A DNA stretch of 64,000 nt from Glycine soja (lineage: Eukaryota > Streptophyta > Magnoliopsida > Fabales > Fabaceae): NCBI RefSeq assembly GCF_004193775.1, contig NC_041011.1, forward strand, positions 16,214,201 through 16,278,200. The letters are read 5' to 3'. Position 1 is the first letter of the stretch, and every line of letters begins with the position of its first letter. Shown here one piece after another: positions 12,556-24,978 of the stretch. The notes beneath the pieces are model-generated. The model was not told the DNA's origin. It saw only the letters and a program-made list of their open reading frames with translations, and did no database searches. The position numbers and the translations under genes were made by a program.

Positions 12556-15059
12556 GTATGTCTATTGCAAGCTTTTGCTGCAATTCTACCATATTTTTTC
12601 CTTTTGATTGTGCATAATATCTTTGGATTCAATCAAGTGTGCAAGAAAGAATTTGTTGTTGTGTCTTATTGTGCCCACATCTGTGGAAGAATGTAAGCCA
12701 AGTTGTTTGAGCTTGTAGTTTGTTTTTTTTATTTGTCAAACATAGCTCCATTTTTAACAAAAAATAGTCATCGTGTCTGATGTTATCTTTGCTATCTTTT
12801 CAATAACTGTTGTTGATGTTAGTTTCATTTCATTTCTATCCTTTCCTTGTATCTCCAATGGAGTACATTTATTCTTTTCCTTCCCTATCAGCATGGTAAC
12901 AACTTCTTAGATAGGCATCCTTGCAGAAGAATAATATTATTATGAGAAAGCAGTTAACTATGTTTTTTGTCTTATGTTAGAAATTGAAGTATGATTAAAG
13001 AGATAAGCTCATATGGAACAAGGATAGGCATCCTCAGGAGCTAGAAAAAGTTTTTTTTAAAAAAAAAGCAAAAATAAATAAAGGAAACCTTGGAAGCAAC
13101 AAGGCTGCCCAATACCTTTGAGTATAAGAGATGGATGCTCCTTAAAACAGCCTTGGGAAGAACACATGAGAGAGTATGAACATAACCCTATCATAGACCA
13201 AATTTAAGGGCAACAAAATGCCCTTAAAGATTTGTGCACCCTTGATCAAGGCCGTACCCAAATCAAATAAACATTAAAAATGTAGTATCTAGGAAGTGAT
13301 CCTAGGTCGTCCCCCAATGAACAATGGTCAACCAAACGTTCATAACAGATAGTAATAAAACAATAACGAATTGGGGGGGTGGGGGAGGTTATTTGTTTTT
13401 GTAAATTAAACAGCGAATAAATTTGAATTAGAAAATATCATAATTAAAACACGTTGCTTCCCCTTGATTCACAAGCAAGTCTCTTATCCTAGGTTACGAG
13501 AATTTATCATTTTTCAGTTCAACAACTTAATCCAACCCTAAATTAAATTACTAAGCGAAATTTAACATAAGGCATTCATTATGTGATTAAGCAACACATA
13601 CACCAATTAATCATGAACGATCATTAAGCATGAACGTAAATTAAGCGCAGAGACAATTAATCAAGCACTAAGCAAGCATGGGTTAATAGCAACAAATACA
13701 GAGTAATTGGTGAAGAGGAAAAACTGATCAGAATTTAATAGTAATAATAGAACCTCAAAGAGAACTGTGCTTGATCCTCATGAGAAAACAACGGTGGAGA
13801 CTTAGCCTTTCATTAATCAATAGAGAACGAAATTTTATTGCTAAAACGAAAAGTGACTAAAACAAAAAAGAGAGTAGCACTCTGAAAACTAAAACGAAAA
13901 AGAGAGAGGGGAGAAGAGAGAGAGGAAAGAGAGAGGAAGGAGAGAGAAGAGAGCCTAAACTAGAACCTTGGTGTTGCTATATAGTTTTCAGCCCCAAAGC
14001 TTACAAATCTGTTTTAAATTCAAGCCCATAAATAAAATAAAATCTAGATAAGATAAAATTTGGTAGAATAAAATAGTCTGCTCTTTTCAAGTCCAAGCCC
14101 AATTCTGGATTCAAGCCCAATTGCTTATAATTCTCTTAAAATTAAATTAAAAACACTAAATTAATCCAGTAGGCCCAAATGATAGAACTGCATAATTAAT
14201 TTGACAATTAAGGCTAATCAGTAATTAAAATGGTGACAAAAGGGTTAAGAAATATGAGAAAATGATGACACATCAACCCTGTTGCAGCCAGATGCACTTG
14301 ATAATGGCCAAGTTAGCACTTTTGGCCTTTCTACTCTAGTCAAACCCTCTTAACTGGACCCTAAAAGACTACTCTAGCATAGAAGGACAGTCACAATGGT
14401 CATCACTCATTTCAGATCCTGAAATGTTTGAGGTCTGTGAAACTGTAGCAAACTTTTTCTGTTAACCTTTTAGGCCAATGTATTTCTTTTTCTTGAGTGC
14501 GGGGGTTGTAATTATAGAACTTTTTGCTTTTCATTGTTTGCTTTGGTGTTATAAACTTGTAACTTTTAGCTCGTATTTTTTAAGAATTTAATTGGAATAG
14601 ACAATATAAAGATTTTTTTACACTCGTTCAATTATGAGTTGTCATGTATGATTAGATTGTTAACTTTTATGATGATTGCTTTAAAAGTCATATCTAGGAT
14701 AATTTCTCGTAAGTTGGTAGTGTAAAAATCCTACAGTCAGTGTATCAAAATTTAATTCTTATTTTAGTCCCAAAATAATTTTGTGTGTATATGCTAATGG
14801 TAATTATTCCTCTCATGAGGACATGGACATGTTTCTCTTTGGGTTGGAGGGGAACTATGTACAGCTTCAGGGGGTGACTGCAGTCCCTAACTTTTGAAAA
14901 CTTTAAAATATCCCCTCTTTTTTGTATGAATTTATCAATTTTTTTTCTGTTAAACTTTTCTATTTTAGCTCTCTATTTCATTTCAGTTTCTGCAGTTGCT
15001 TTTTGTTTATGTCATAATGGCAATTTCAGAACTTCATAATTTTATCTGATTATGATAAG
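12556..15059 (+). other. intron of the glycine-rich remnant with a nested solo LTR
   Basis: Intron between the exons ending 12555 and starting 15060. Apart from the solo LTR at 13243-14275 the sequence is AT-rich and unremarkable. The exon before it ends TG, so a G is needed first in the next exon, but the base count at 15060 then leaves the frame off by one. Confidence 0.55.
13243..14275. mobile_element. solo LTR, 1033 bp
   Basis: It begins TGATCAAGG and ends GACACATCA, with perfect ACCCT duplications at 13238-13242 and 14276-14280. No coding capacity. It includes a G-rich tract near 13373-13388 and a purine-rich GAGAGAGG stretch near 13901-13960. It lies in an intron, so splicing of the host gene could in principle have tolerated it. 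Confidence 0.85.
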
Positions 15060-16301
15060 GGAGGAAAGGGTAAGGGCCAGGGTGGCTCTGGAGCAAATGG
15101 GACTATAACTAGGAAGGCTTTCCCCAAAGGGTTGTATGGTACCTTTTGTGAGGTATTTTTTCTTTCCACTTCCCCCAATTCTGTTATGTGCTCTAGCTAG
15201 GCCTTTTGATCTTGGATTTCCATATTTGTTGGATGTGTGACCTCATTCTTTGTCCTAGTAGTTTGTCTAAATTTGTTATTTTAATGGTTAAATGTATGTG
15301 GAGGGATATTAGTTTTATCATAATGGTCATCATCACTATTTAGGTTATGCATTATTTTTTCCAGCCTCCATATGGTGGTTGGCTTATGAAGCCAGGTTGA
15401 CAAGACTCAGGTATTTTGAGCATATTTCTAGCAATGAGATACTGAAAAATCAAAATAGAAGCTGACCTTTATTTGGGGGACCAATAGTGAATATTGGTGA
15501 AAATATGTTATGTTTCTGATTACATGTCACCCCCAAAAATCTGTAGGTGTTTCAATATTTATGTTTTGTTTTCTAAGTTTAGATTCCCTATTAGAAGGAG
15601 CTATACTCCACTGTTTCTTACTTGTAAAAGTTCGTTCATATCAGAATGGTATGCTAATTTAATTCCATTTTGTCCCATTACATACCTTTCTGTTCCATTA
15701 CACCCATCGTCAGATATTACACCAACCTTTGTATTTTGGTGAAAAATATTCCTTGAAGTCTTCTATTTGCAAAGCTTTAGCACTACAGTGTTTAAAGGCT
15801 TTTGGGGCTGAAGAGGCCAACGGACTGGGTTGTTTGTTTTAGTTGAGGCATATTGTCTTTTCTTTTCTTAATTTTTCTACTATGCCAAAAATATAGTATA
15901 TTTCTATGAAGCACCAATACTTCAATTTGCTTTCAAGCTTTATATAAGGTTGTGTCATACCCTAATTTCGTCCGGGGATTATTACTTGATAATATGCAAC
16001 CTTTGATCGGCCGCTTTGAGATACTTGGCATCCTTTGTTTCACATTATGTGAAGTCCCGAGACATGCCGGAAATCAAAAGGAAGCAGGCTTACGTGATCC
16101 GTGAAATTCCGTAATGTGGCAGAAACCAAAAGGAGGTGTTGTTACGCAATCCGTGAGTTTCCGTAACTTCTTCGAAAGCTAAAAAAGAGTAAATACATGA
16201 TCCATAAGGATCCGTAACCTTACGGAAAGAAAATAAGTATCGTTACGAAATTCGTAAAGTTTCGTAACGTTACGGAAAAAGAATCACCAAAAAAGGTAAA
16301 G

Positions 16302-16838
16302 GGGGGTGAACTTATCAAGATAGGGGTGTAAATAGAAATTCAAATCTAGGCCCTTCCATAACATTTTGGAAGTTGGGTTGCTTAAGGAGGAAGCAACTGG
16401 GCGGCAAGCTCCTCCACGTTTTTGAAAAATGGTTTCCGGGGCTTCCGCGGCTTCCGTAATACTTCCGTAAAATTTCCGAAAACCTTGGGTAAGCATATTC
16501 CACTTAACATTGGTGAAAGGGAAGAGAAAAAAGATGAAAGTTAAGTCATATATGCTTCCGTAAGGCTTCCGTAACTTTTCCGTAAATTACGAAAGAAGGT
16601 GGGGTGAACTTATCAAGATAGGGGTGTAAATAGCAATTCGAGTCTAGGCCCTTCTAGACCATTTTGGAAGTTGGGTTGCTTAAGGAGGAAGCAATTGGGC
16701 GGCAAGCTCCTCCACGTTTTTGAAAAATGGTTTCCGGGGCTTCCGCGACTTCCGTAATACTTCTGTAAAATTTCCGAAAACTTTGGGTAAGCATATTCCC
16801 CTTAACATTGGTGAAAGGGAAGAGAAAAAAGATGAAAA
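16302..16838 (+). repeat. internal direct duplication in the LTR
   Basis: A block starting GGTGAACTTATCAAGATAGG near 16305 recurs near 16601. It runs through GGCGGCAAGCTCCTCCACG to the GGGAAGAGAAAAAAGATG segment. The same pair is present in the 3' LTR (about 30150-30680), so the duplication predates insertion. The minus-strand ORFs across it merely mirror this repeat. Confidence 0.85.
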
Positions 16839-16964
16839 TCAAATTCGAAAACACTTCCATAACTTTTCCGTAAAATACGAAAAGGGGGGTGAACTTAGTA
16901 ATTCGGGTGCGCTTAGAAATCTTCTTCATTAAGTCTCTGGGCGGCAAGCACCTCCCTTTTTTTC

Positions 16965-16972
16965 TATAAATA
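16965..16972 (+). promoter_or_regulatory. TATA-like box in the 5' LTR
   Basis: TATAAATA is followed by GGGGACGGGGG. The same box is kept in the 3' LTR at 30821-30828. The position, mid-LTR, fits a retrotransposon promoter with transcription starting shortly downstream. Confidence 0.6.
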
Positions 16973-18070
16973 GGGGACGGGGGAGCTGTTTCAAAATGTT
17001 CAAGACCCCCTTCGGCTATGCATTTCAGCTATTTTGGGCAAAAAATAGATTTTCGTGAAGAAGAATCGAGTCGAAGTACTTCCGTAACGCTTCCCTAAGC
17101 GATTATGTGGAAATTCTACATCGTTCTTCGTCGTTCTTCACCGTTCTTCATCCGTTCTTCGTTCGTTCTTCATTCTTCAACGGGTAAGTTTTCGAATCCG
17201 AGACTTTCAATTCATTTCTTGTTTTGTGTACTTTCACTTTAATTTCGTTTACTTTCAGTTTTCTTTTCTTCTGTTTTTAACGTGCTTTAACCGTTTATTT
17301 AAGCTGTTTTCTCGCCTAATAAATGATAAAATAAATTTCAACCGATCATTTGTGTTGTAATCTCGTTTAATCACTGTTACAACAAAATCTAACCGATCGT
17401 TCACGTTGTAACCACGGTTAAACCAAAAAGAGGTAAAATAATAATATAATAATCAAAAATATCTTTTGGTAAAATAAAGCGAAAAATCAATCGGACGTTT
17501 TCTCTTTGGGATTTCTCATTCTTAATTGAATTGACTAATAACTAAAGTGAAACTAAGGCTAAAATCAACTCGCCTAGTCAAGCTCGTCCACAAAAAAATA
17601 GGGTTTTGAAAGTTTATCATTTCAGTTTCTTACCAAGTAAAATGGATCATTTTTAAGGTCCAACGCCTTAAAATGATCACCTTTCAAGTAAAAAGAATCA
17701 CTTGATTCACGCATAAGAAAGAACTACGTAGGTCTTATTTCCTCTTCGATGGAGGGTACGTAGGAGCAAGAGCCCCGCTTTTGTCGACCTCAAAAAAATA
17801 AAAAGAAATAAAAGTTAAGATAACACAATTTCCACAATTCTGAAAAATAGGCTGTTGTCCTTTGAGACAAACGTAAGAGGTGCTAATACCTTCCTCAAAC
17901 GTAAATACAACTCCCGAACTTAGAATTTTCATTTCGACCGGTTTCCTTCGGTTTTTCCGACGTTTCCCACAAATAAACGTTGGTGGCGACTCCGCGCATC
18001 TTTCCTCCTTTGGAAAGCGCACCCGTGAGCCTCGCCTTCGCTCGCCCGCAAAAGGGCACATTGCGACAGT

Positions 18071-18089
18071 TGGCGACTCCACTGGGGAC
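18071..18089 (+). other. primer-binding site of the Ogre-like element
   Basis: TGGCGACTCCACTGGGGAC starts two bases after the 5' LTR end. TGG matches the CCA end of a tRNA. Ogre-type elements are described as using a tRNA-Arg primer; I have not verified the tRNA. Confidence 0.65.
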
Positions 18090-19714
18090 CTTTTTGTGAG
18101 TTAGGCCTATTCTAAGAAATTGTGGAATTGTGAAACCTTGTGTGTGCATTTATTAAATTATGTAAAATGTAATAACTGCTGTCTTTTCCACATTTTTACA
18201 CTAAGCACCCACGGGTTTGAGTAAAAAGGGGCCTTACACCCGGGTTCATGGGAATTTAAGGAGTGGAGGTGAATCTATCATCATGCTAGGTCTCCGACTT
18301 GCTTGATAATAGTGAAACCTCGTCTAGAGCTTTCTCTCTTTATAATATGTTGTCGCTGGTATTCCATACCGCCACAATATTATTATCTTGAGTGATGATA
18401 CCACTAGAAAACAGCCATGTAAGTTATGAATCGTTGGGAGTAGTTATTAGAGACCCCTAGATATTATCCCATAGGTCCCTAAAATTGGGGCACGAAGCGA
18501 TCACGTTGCGTGCCGTTTTAAACAGTGCCATGCATGTAGTCCTAAATGTCATATACGCCTTTGCTTGTAATTATTTATGGATATTGTCGTACTCTGTGCA
18601 TCCCCCTGTTGCGCTTTTGTGCATCTGCATCATGCCGTCACACATGCGTTGTATGTGGGTCTCGTCTTTTGTCGTGGGAAGTCGAAAGATCCATATCGTC
18701 TTCTTAACTGCACACATGGGGCACTGTGCCCCCAAATGCGCAGTAAGGAGAGAAGATTTTCCGGGCCCTCGTGTCCGTAAATGCATTCATATCATGCACC
18801 GCATAAACATCTCTTCAGCATCATAATGAACATATCGTTCCTACATTTGTCCGTTATCATATTCTAGCATCCCATTTTGCATGAGTCATTGCATCATCAT
18901 GCATATGCGTTCAACATACTTTTTGTTCTACATGTTTGCTCATACATGATCCTTGTATTTTCCTCTACAAAACAAAAACAAAAAAAGGGAAGCATGAAAA
19001 TTCATGATGCATTCTTAGTTGCATGTGTTAGGTACCATGAGCCAACCATGTTGGGATCATAAACCCATGTCTAAAATTAAAAAAAAAAAACACAAACAAC
19101 AAAATAAAATGATCGAGCATGGTACCTAATGCGTGGTTAATTAAGAAAGGATGTCTCTTCGGGCATCTCAATATCATAATTACATTTTCCATGCATAGCG
19201 TGCGTATTCTTGAGTCTTTCATCCCTATGAAATGTTGTTGAAGTATTGGCGATCAAAATTGCCATTCCCTGGGTTATGGGGTTGAACCAAGCTCGCGCTT
19301 TTACGAAAAGGTTCATCGAGTCAAGTTGAAGCATGGAAGTAACCATCTTGCAAAATTTGTGGTAAAAGATGGATCGTGTTACATCATTGCGTCGTCTACT
19401 GCCAAACACGTTTAGGATTGTTGATATCCTTGTTACTTCCAGCTTCACCTTGACAAAGATGTCATGGACCATGTTGAAAATCTAAATTGATTCAACCCCA
19501 TGTCCTGCGTAAAAATTCGCAATACTTCAACTATGCATCATTCGCGTACATCCATACTTTTCATTGGTTGCATTGCTCAGTACATTCTTTCCTTGAAAAA
19601 TAAAATAAAAAAGAACTTAATCATTGTTATATAAAAAAACATGCTTTACGGTGCCCTTACCGAACCCGTGCTAGAGCTAGAGTAATGGGTAAAGCGGAGG
19701 AGGTACAAGAGTAG
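18090..19714 (+). other. 5' leader region of the Ogre-like element
   Basis: Non-coding stretch between the primer-binding site and gag. Several ORFs of 60-113 codons occur on both strands but none is recognisable. It begins with the long leader usual for this group. Confidence 0.5.
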
Positions 19715-21119
19715 ATGGAGGCTGACATGGAGGCCATGAAAGAGCAAATGGCCGCAATGATGGAGGCCATGATGAGCGTGAAGAAGATAATGGAAGCCAA
19801 TGCGGTTGCAATTGCCGCTACCAGCGTTGTTGCTAAGGTGAACCTGATGTCCCCATCCGGCATCAACCAAATGAATCATCCAACCTCAGATATGGTAGGC
19901 AAAGATTTGGGAAGTACGGGCGGCCCCCATGATGTGCAAATTCAAAACGAGCACGCCTTCCCGCCATATGGCTTGCCTCTCAACTATACGCCACCCAATG
20001 TGGCGTACACTCCCAATAAGAATGTCAATAACTCCACTCCTATACCCATTGAGAGCCAACAACCCCGAACTGATCATGCACATGTCTCTTAAACCATGGG
20101 GGAGACACATGAAATTCCCCATCACAATCTAGACGACTTCGAGCCTTGGCTCGAATATGCCACTGAAGGGCAAGCAGTTGGTGGTATACCCCTTGAAAAC
20201 ACTTCGGAAGGCCCTCAGTATCACCCCCAGCTACACCTCTTGCATTTCACGACAAGTAAAAACCCTCATGCTATGGCAGAAATGGGAAAGTTGGATCATC
20301 TAGAGGAAAGGCTCAGGGCCATTGAAAGAGGTGAAGATTATGCCTTTGCTAACCTAGGAGAGTTGTTCCTAGTACCCAATATCATCACCCCTCCCAAGTT
20401 CAAGGTGCTGGACTTTGACAAGTACAAGGGGACTACTTGCCCCAAGAACCATCTAAAGATGTATTATCGGAAGATGGGGGCATATGCAAAAGATGAGGAA
20501 TTGCTGATACATTCCTTCCAAGAAAGTCTTACTAGGGTAGCTGTTACCTGGTACACTAACTTGGAACCTTCCCGAGTCCATTCTTGGAAGGACCTAGTGG
20601 TTGCCTTCGTTAGGCAGTGCTGTGAGGGTGAGAATGAGGGAGAAGCCCATGCTGTGACTGCCATTCCTATACAGCCAAGTTTCCCACCAACCCAACAATG
20701 TCATTACTCAGCCAATAACAAACCTTCTCCTTACCCACCGCCCAGTTATCGACAAAGGCCATCCTTAAATCAACCACAAAGTCTGTCTACCGCACTTCCA
20801 ATGATGAACATCACCTTTAGCACAATCCAAAAACACCAACCAAGAAATGAATTTTGCAGCGAGAAAGCCTATAGAATTCACCCCAATTCCAGTGTCCTAT
20901 GCTGACTTGCTCCCATATCTACTTGATAATTCAATGGTAGCCATAACCCCAACCAAGGTTCATCAACCTCCATTTCTCCGAGAATACGACTCGAACGCAA
21001 TGTGTGCTTGTCACGGAGAAGCCCCGTGGCATTCCATTGAGCATTGTAGGGGCCTGAAGCGTAAGGTGCAAGGTCTAATTGATGCGGGCTGGCTAAAATT
21101 TGAGGAGAATCACGTGTAA
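19715..21119 (+). pseudogene. gag region of the Ogre-like element (disrupted)
   Basis: 19715-20092 and 20096-20905 share one frame, separated by a single TAA at 20090-20092. The first part is a methionine/alanine-rich coiled stretch. The second holds the retrotransposon gag core (PPKFKVLDFDKYKGTTCPKN, MYYRKMGAYAKDEELLIHSF, WYTNLEPSRVHSWKDL). The reading then moves to another frame, 20847-21119, with PIPVSYADLLPYLL and HSIEHCRGLKRKVQGLIDAG, the usual C-terminal part before protease. Gag forms the virus-like particle that packages element RNA. One stop and one frameshift make it inactive as it stands. Confidence 0.82.
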
Positions 21120-21595
21120 ATCCTGACATTGACAAGAAATGCCACACATGGGGCAATTTTGAAAGCTGTTGTTAGATGTCTCTAATGACTCATCAGGATT
21201 TTCAAGTTTGTACCATTATTGTAAACCACAGTTACAATGAAATGGATGAAGTTGATATCTTTGTCCCTCATCCTCTCATAAACACATCTTTGCTTATTCA
21301 ACTTTCACCGGAATGTGGGTGCAAGCCATTGGTCTGTTTGCTCAAGCGACATGTGCTCCTGAGTTTGGACTTCCAAGACCGTTCAATCAGAGATTATTCA
21401 TCTTGCACATTGTTGGGGGCGCCATAAAACAACGAGTAAAGTTCAAAACAAATAAGTTTCAAAATAAAAATAAAAAAAAAAAGTGTTCAAAAAGAAAATA
21501 AGCATTTGATTGACTGTGTTTTCAAGACGTTCATGTGACCTCATTTTATCATCCTGGAAAGTTTGTCTTTTTAGAGAGAAGTGAGTTATCAAGAA
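21120..21595 (+). other. short post-gag remnant
   Basis: A weak continuation of the element's coding region (ORF 21176-21427) without a recognised protease motif. It ends in an A-rich tract near 21470. Confidence 0.35.
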
Positions 21596-21600
21596 TAGGA

Positions 21601-22372
21601 TGTTGGACAAATGGCCTCAGAAGGGGGGGGGGTTAAATTAAGATACAAAAACTATTCCCCAATTAAACTTTCACTCTCTCTTTTCGGATTAACAATGCAC
21701 ACAGGGACAACCCTTCCCTTGTGTTCAAGAATCCCCTACAATAAGAGACCCACGGTCTCTTAATCCCTTTTCAGAAATAAGAAGAAGAGAAGAAGAGGTC
21801 TCTCTTAAAAGAGATGGATTGTACAATGAAGATCAATCAAAATTCTTTATTGAATATGAAAGTGGTTGACCAAGGAATCTTTTGAGAGGATAAAGACATT
21901 TCAGTTTAGAAAATCTCTTAATCTTTTGAGAGGATAAAACTTTTTGGGCAATGAAAACTCTCTTTAAATTCGTGTTTCCAAGTCACATATAAATAGACCT
22001 TTGATGGCCGTTCATAAACCATTTGAATAGATGTGACTCCTGGGAATTATATTCTGAAAATCCCCTCTGGTAATCAATTACAAGACTTGTGTAATCGATT
22101 ACACGTTATAAATTTTGAATTCAAATTTCTAGTGACTGTTATAAACATTTTTCAGCTGCTGGTAATCGATTACCAGAGAGAAAATCTCAATTTGAAATGA
22201 TAGAATTCTTTGGTCAAACCTTTTGTATTTTCAATTTGGAAACTTCTTCCTAAAGATTCTAGAGATCAACTTGATCATATATCTTGATTTTCTTGGATTC
22301 TTGTCTTGAGTAAAACTTAGAAGCACTTGATCCTTTAGCATCATCAAGACATCAAAACATCTTGCTTCTACA
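21601..22372. mobile_element. nested solo LTR, 772 bp
   Basis: It begins TGTTGGACAA and ends TTCTACA, with perfect TAGGA duplications at 21596-21600 and 22373-22377. It carries palindromic GTAATCGATTAC-type motifs that are common in soybean LTRs. No coding region. It entered after the Ogre-like element's sequence had formed. Confidence 0.85.
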
Positions 22373-22499
22373 TAGGAGTCATTTGACTTTATCCATCAAC
22401 TGAAAGATCCTTCAACTATTTCTCGTCCTTGGAAAATTCTTTTTGCAAGAATCAAGTGCATCTTTCATTCTTCCTCACTACGAGGTTGAGAAAACAAGA

Positions 22500-22990
22500 C
22501 AACAATTGGTACCTCTAAGCCCTACACTGGGGCAATGAAAGGCCCCATGCATAAACCTCAAACGAACCTAGGGGCAGATTAGAAGTTCTCACCTAATAGG
22601 TTCCTTGCTACAAGGTCATGACGAAAGACAACGATTGTACCTCAAAGCCCTACATTGGGGCAATGAATGGCCCCATGCATAAACCTCAAACGAACCTAGG
22701 GGCAGATTAGAAGTTCTCACCCAATAGGTTCCTTGCTACAAGGTCATGACGAAAGACAACGATTGTACCTCAAAGCCTTACACTGGGGCAACAAAAGGCA
22801 CCATGCAAAAACCTCAAGCGAACCTAGGGGCAGATTAGAGGTTTTCACCCAATAGGTTCCCAGCTACAAGGTCATGGCAAAAGATAACAATTGGTACCTC
22901 AAAGGCTTACACTGGGCAATGAGGGGCATCGTGCATGAGCCCCAAGTGAACATAGGGGCAGATCAAAAGTTCTCACCCGTCGATGTTTTT
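22500..22990 (+). repeat. 128-bp tandem array, four units
   Basis: Four units, starting near 22510, 22638, 22766 and 22895 at TACCTC. Each runs through GGGGCAATGAA, CATGCATAAACCTC, CCTAGGGGCAGATTAGA and TAGGTTCC. The fourth is more diverged. The ORF at 22874-23176 is a by-product of the last unit. Confidence 0.9.
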
Positions 22991-23622
22991 AAACAAGAAA
23001 AAAAGGGGGGAGACAAGCCCTGGAATTTCAATAGATTGATTAAATGTCAAACGGCTCCATTGTCATCACTCCAAAATGGTCAAGTGACTAAATCAAACAG
23101 AATATACACTCTGAGGGAGTTCCTGGAGAGATTTGCAAAAGATAGGATAAGGTTGCATGAATTATCACCTTTTTAAAAAGGACAGTCAATCTGTGTTTTC
23201 CAAAAAAAATTAAATCAAAATCAAAATCACAAAATAGGGATAGAATTTCATGAACATTGTACAACTTTCCATTGCATTGCATTGTTTCATATGAGGTCAG
23301 CGTTACCAAATTTCCCAACAAAGGTTGCATGCGTCTGCATCCCTAAATATCATGTTAACTGCATAGATTTCCTACATCTCGTGTCCAATCTTGTTGGATG
23401 ACCGGCCCTCTCGATGGGCCGATCTCTTGTTTTCTCATAAAGGTGGACCCTTGGGTACTAGTACCTATCACCTTTAGAGGACCATATGTCCTCGCCATCA
23501 GAGGACTGCACATCCTCGCCTGTAGAGGGCTGCACGTCCTCACCTTTAGAGGGCTACGCGTCCTCATTTTCAGTGTGCTCCATATCCACACCTTAGAAGA
23601 ATATAAGGTCCTTTGCCCTTAG
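22991..23622 (+). other. non-coding internal part of the Ogre-like element
   Basis: No recognised domain. Near 23460-23580 a short GAGGRCTGCACATCCTCGCC-like motif repeats several times. Confidence 0.4.
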
Positions 23623-24634
23623 ATGCTTAACCGAGACTTGCGCTCCCGGTTACGGGGGCCACGGTTTCCTTTCAACGGTTCCTGGGCTACCCCCCTGATA
23701 TTGGACGGCGACCAACTGTGCGAGCACATCCAGAGAGGGAGGCTATCACGCATCTGCTATGCATACCGAGGCAAGATTTCCCCCGTGCCGCTGCAAAAAG
23801 ACGAGTGCGGACCATGCGCACCAACATGACCATCCTTACGTGGATGACGTTGCTATTTGGCAACATTCTGCCCAGCGACCACAATGCCAATCTCCCCTTG
23901 CAGATGTATCAGTTGGTCTGTGCCGTCATGACATAGGTAAGTATGCACATGGCTCAATTGATTTCTGATGTCATCTATTGTTTGCAGGGATCGCGCCCAC
24001 AAGACACCCAGTGGACTCAAAGAAGTTCAACAGGGCCCTGGGGTTTCCAGCTCTGGTTACGGGCCTCTGTCAGTCCTACCGGGTGCCCGTTCCCCCAACA
24101 AGGTCATGCCATCGTGACATATGTAAGTATACATATGGTTCAACTGATTTCTGATACCATCTATTGTTTGCAGGAATGGCACCCACAAAGACACCCAGTG
24201 GACCCAGAGAAGTCCAACAGGCCCCTGGGGTTTCCAGCTCTGGTTACGGGCCTCTATAGTCCTACAGGGTGCCCGTTCCCCCCGGCAAGGTCACGTCATC
24301 ATAGGTAAGTATGCACATCGCTCAACTGATTTCTGATTTCATCTATTGTTTGCAGGGATCGCACCTGCAAGACACCCAGTGGACCCGAAGAAGTCCAACA
24401 GGGTCTTGGAGTTGTCAAGCTCTAATTACGGGTCTCTGTCAGTTCTACGGAGTGCCTGTAACCTCCAGCAAGGGCATCAGGCCCCCTACTAATCGAGCTT
24501 TCATCAAGAAGTACTGCGTCTCCAGGCAGGCGCAGGGCGAAACACCACAGCAGCCTGGGGATGGCCAACAGCGGGCAAGAGACGCACCGCCATCACCTCT
24601 AGAGTTCACCTCAGCTCATCCACAAAAAGGTTAG
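23623..24634 (+). pseudogene. plant-transposon-type extra ORF remnant (Ogre ORF1-like)
   Basis: Fragments in shifting frames resemble the extra protein of legume Ogre-like elements: YAYRGKISPVPLQKDE, LLFGNILPSDHNANLPLQMY, AQLISDVIYCLQG, GVPVTSSKGIRPPTNRAFIK and AQGETPQQPGD. Its biochemical role is unknown. The middle part is tandemly triplicated (units near 23937, 24123 and 24305). Several stops and frame changes break it. In typical Ogre elements this ORF lies before gag; here it lies after, so the interior has been rearranged. Confidence 0.6.
23937..24480 (+). repeat. about 184-bp triplication within the extra ORF
   Basis: Three units start GTAAGTAT at 23937, 24123 and 24305. Each has CTATTGTTTGCAGG about 55 bases in, then GACACCCAGTGGAC. 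Unit borders therefore look like splice sites. Confidence 0.88.
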
Positions 24635-24904
24635 AGCGTTGTTTACGACCCATGGCCGACTAATAGGCGACCAAGTCCAAAGCCAAAGGTAAGCAAAGTA
24701 CTAGGTCCATGACCGACAAGCCATCACGCGTCCAGCTCAAGACGTTAAAGAAGCGCTACTAGGAGGCAACCTAGTAACTTTTAAAGTTTTGCTTGTTATT
24801 TGATCACCTTTTGTTTCTCAAGTCATAGTAGGACACACCTAGTTGCTCATGATCCTAGGAATTTAAATAAAACAAGCACAAGCTCGGAAGGTAGTCATAC
24901 CTCA

Positions 24905-24908
<4 letters not shown>

Positions 24909-24977
<69 letters not shown>
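24909..24977. repeat. (TA)n and (TGTA)n compound microsatellite
   Basis: A TA run followed by GTAT/GTATG repeats. Just after it, a block containing GTTTAGGTAG..GATACCTTGGA is present twice (near 24977 and 25047). Confidence 0.9.

Positions 24978-24978
<1 letters not shown>

Larger units (their letters stand above)
15953..18068 (+). repeat. 5' LTR of the Ogre-like element
   Basis: 2116 bp, TGTCATACCC to GCGACA. It holds many short TTCCGTAA-type motifs, an internal duplication of about 296 bp (16302-16838), a TATA-like TATAAATA and a GC-rich 3' part. By eye it differs from the 3' LTR by about a dozen substitutions and one 11-bp gap in the first roughly 490 bases, so the insertion is fairly young. 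Confidence 0.92.

Noticed and set aside
13174..14280. Alternative element start after AACCCT at 13174
   Set aside because: It lacks a TG end; ACCCT plus TGATCAAGG at 13238-13251 gives both TG..CA ends and a perfect duplication.
16284..16947. Minus-strand ORFs in the LTR, repeated near 30131-30699
   Set aside because: They are shadows of the duplicated LTR block and appear in both LTRs without coding similarity.
17735..18149. ORFs on both strands at the LTR 3' part, repeated at 31562-32002
   Set aside because: The GC-rich LTR end lacks stops by composition; there is no family resemblance.
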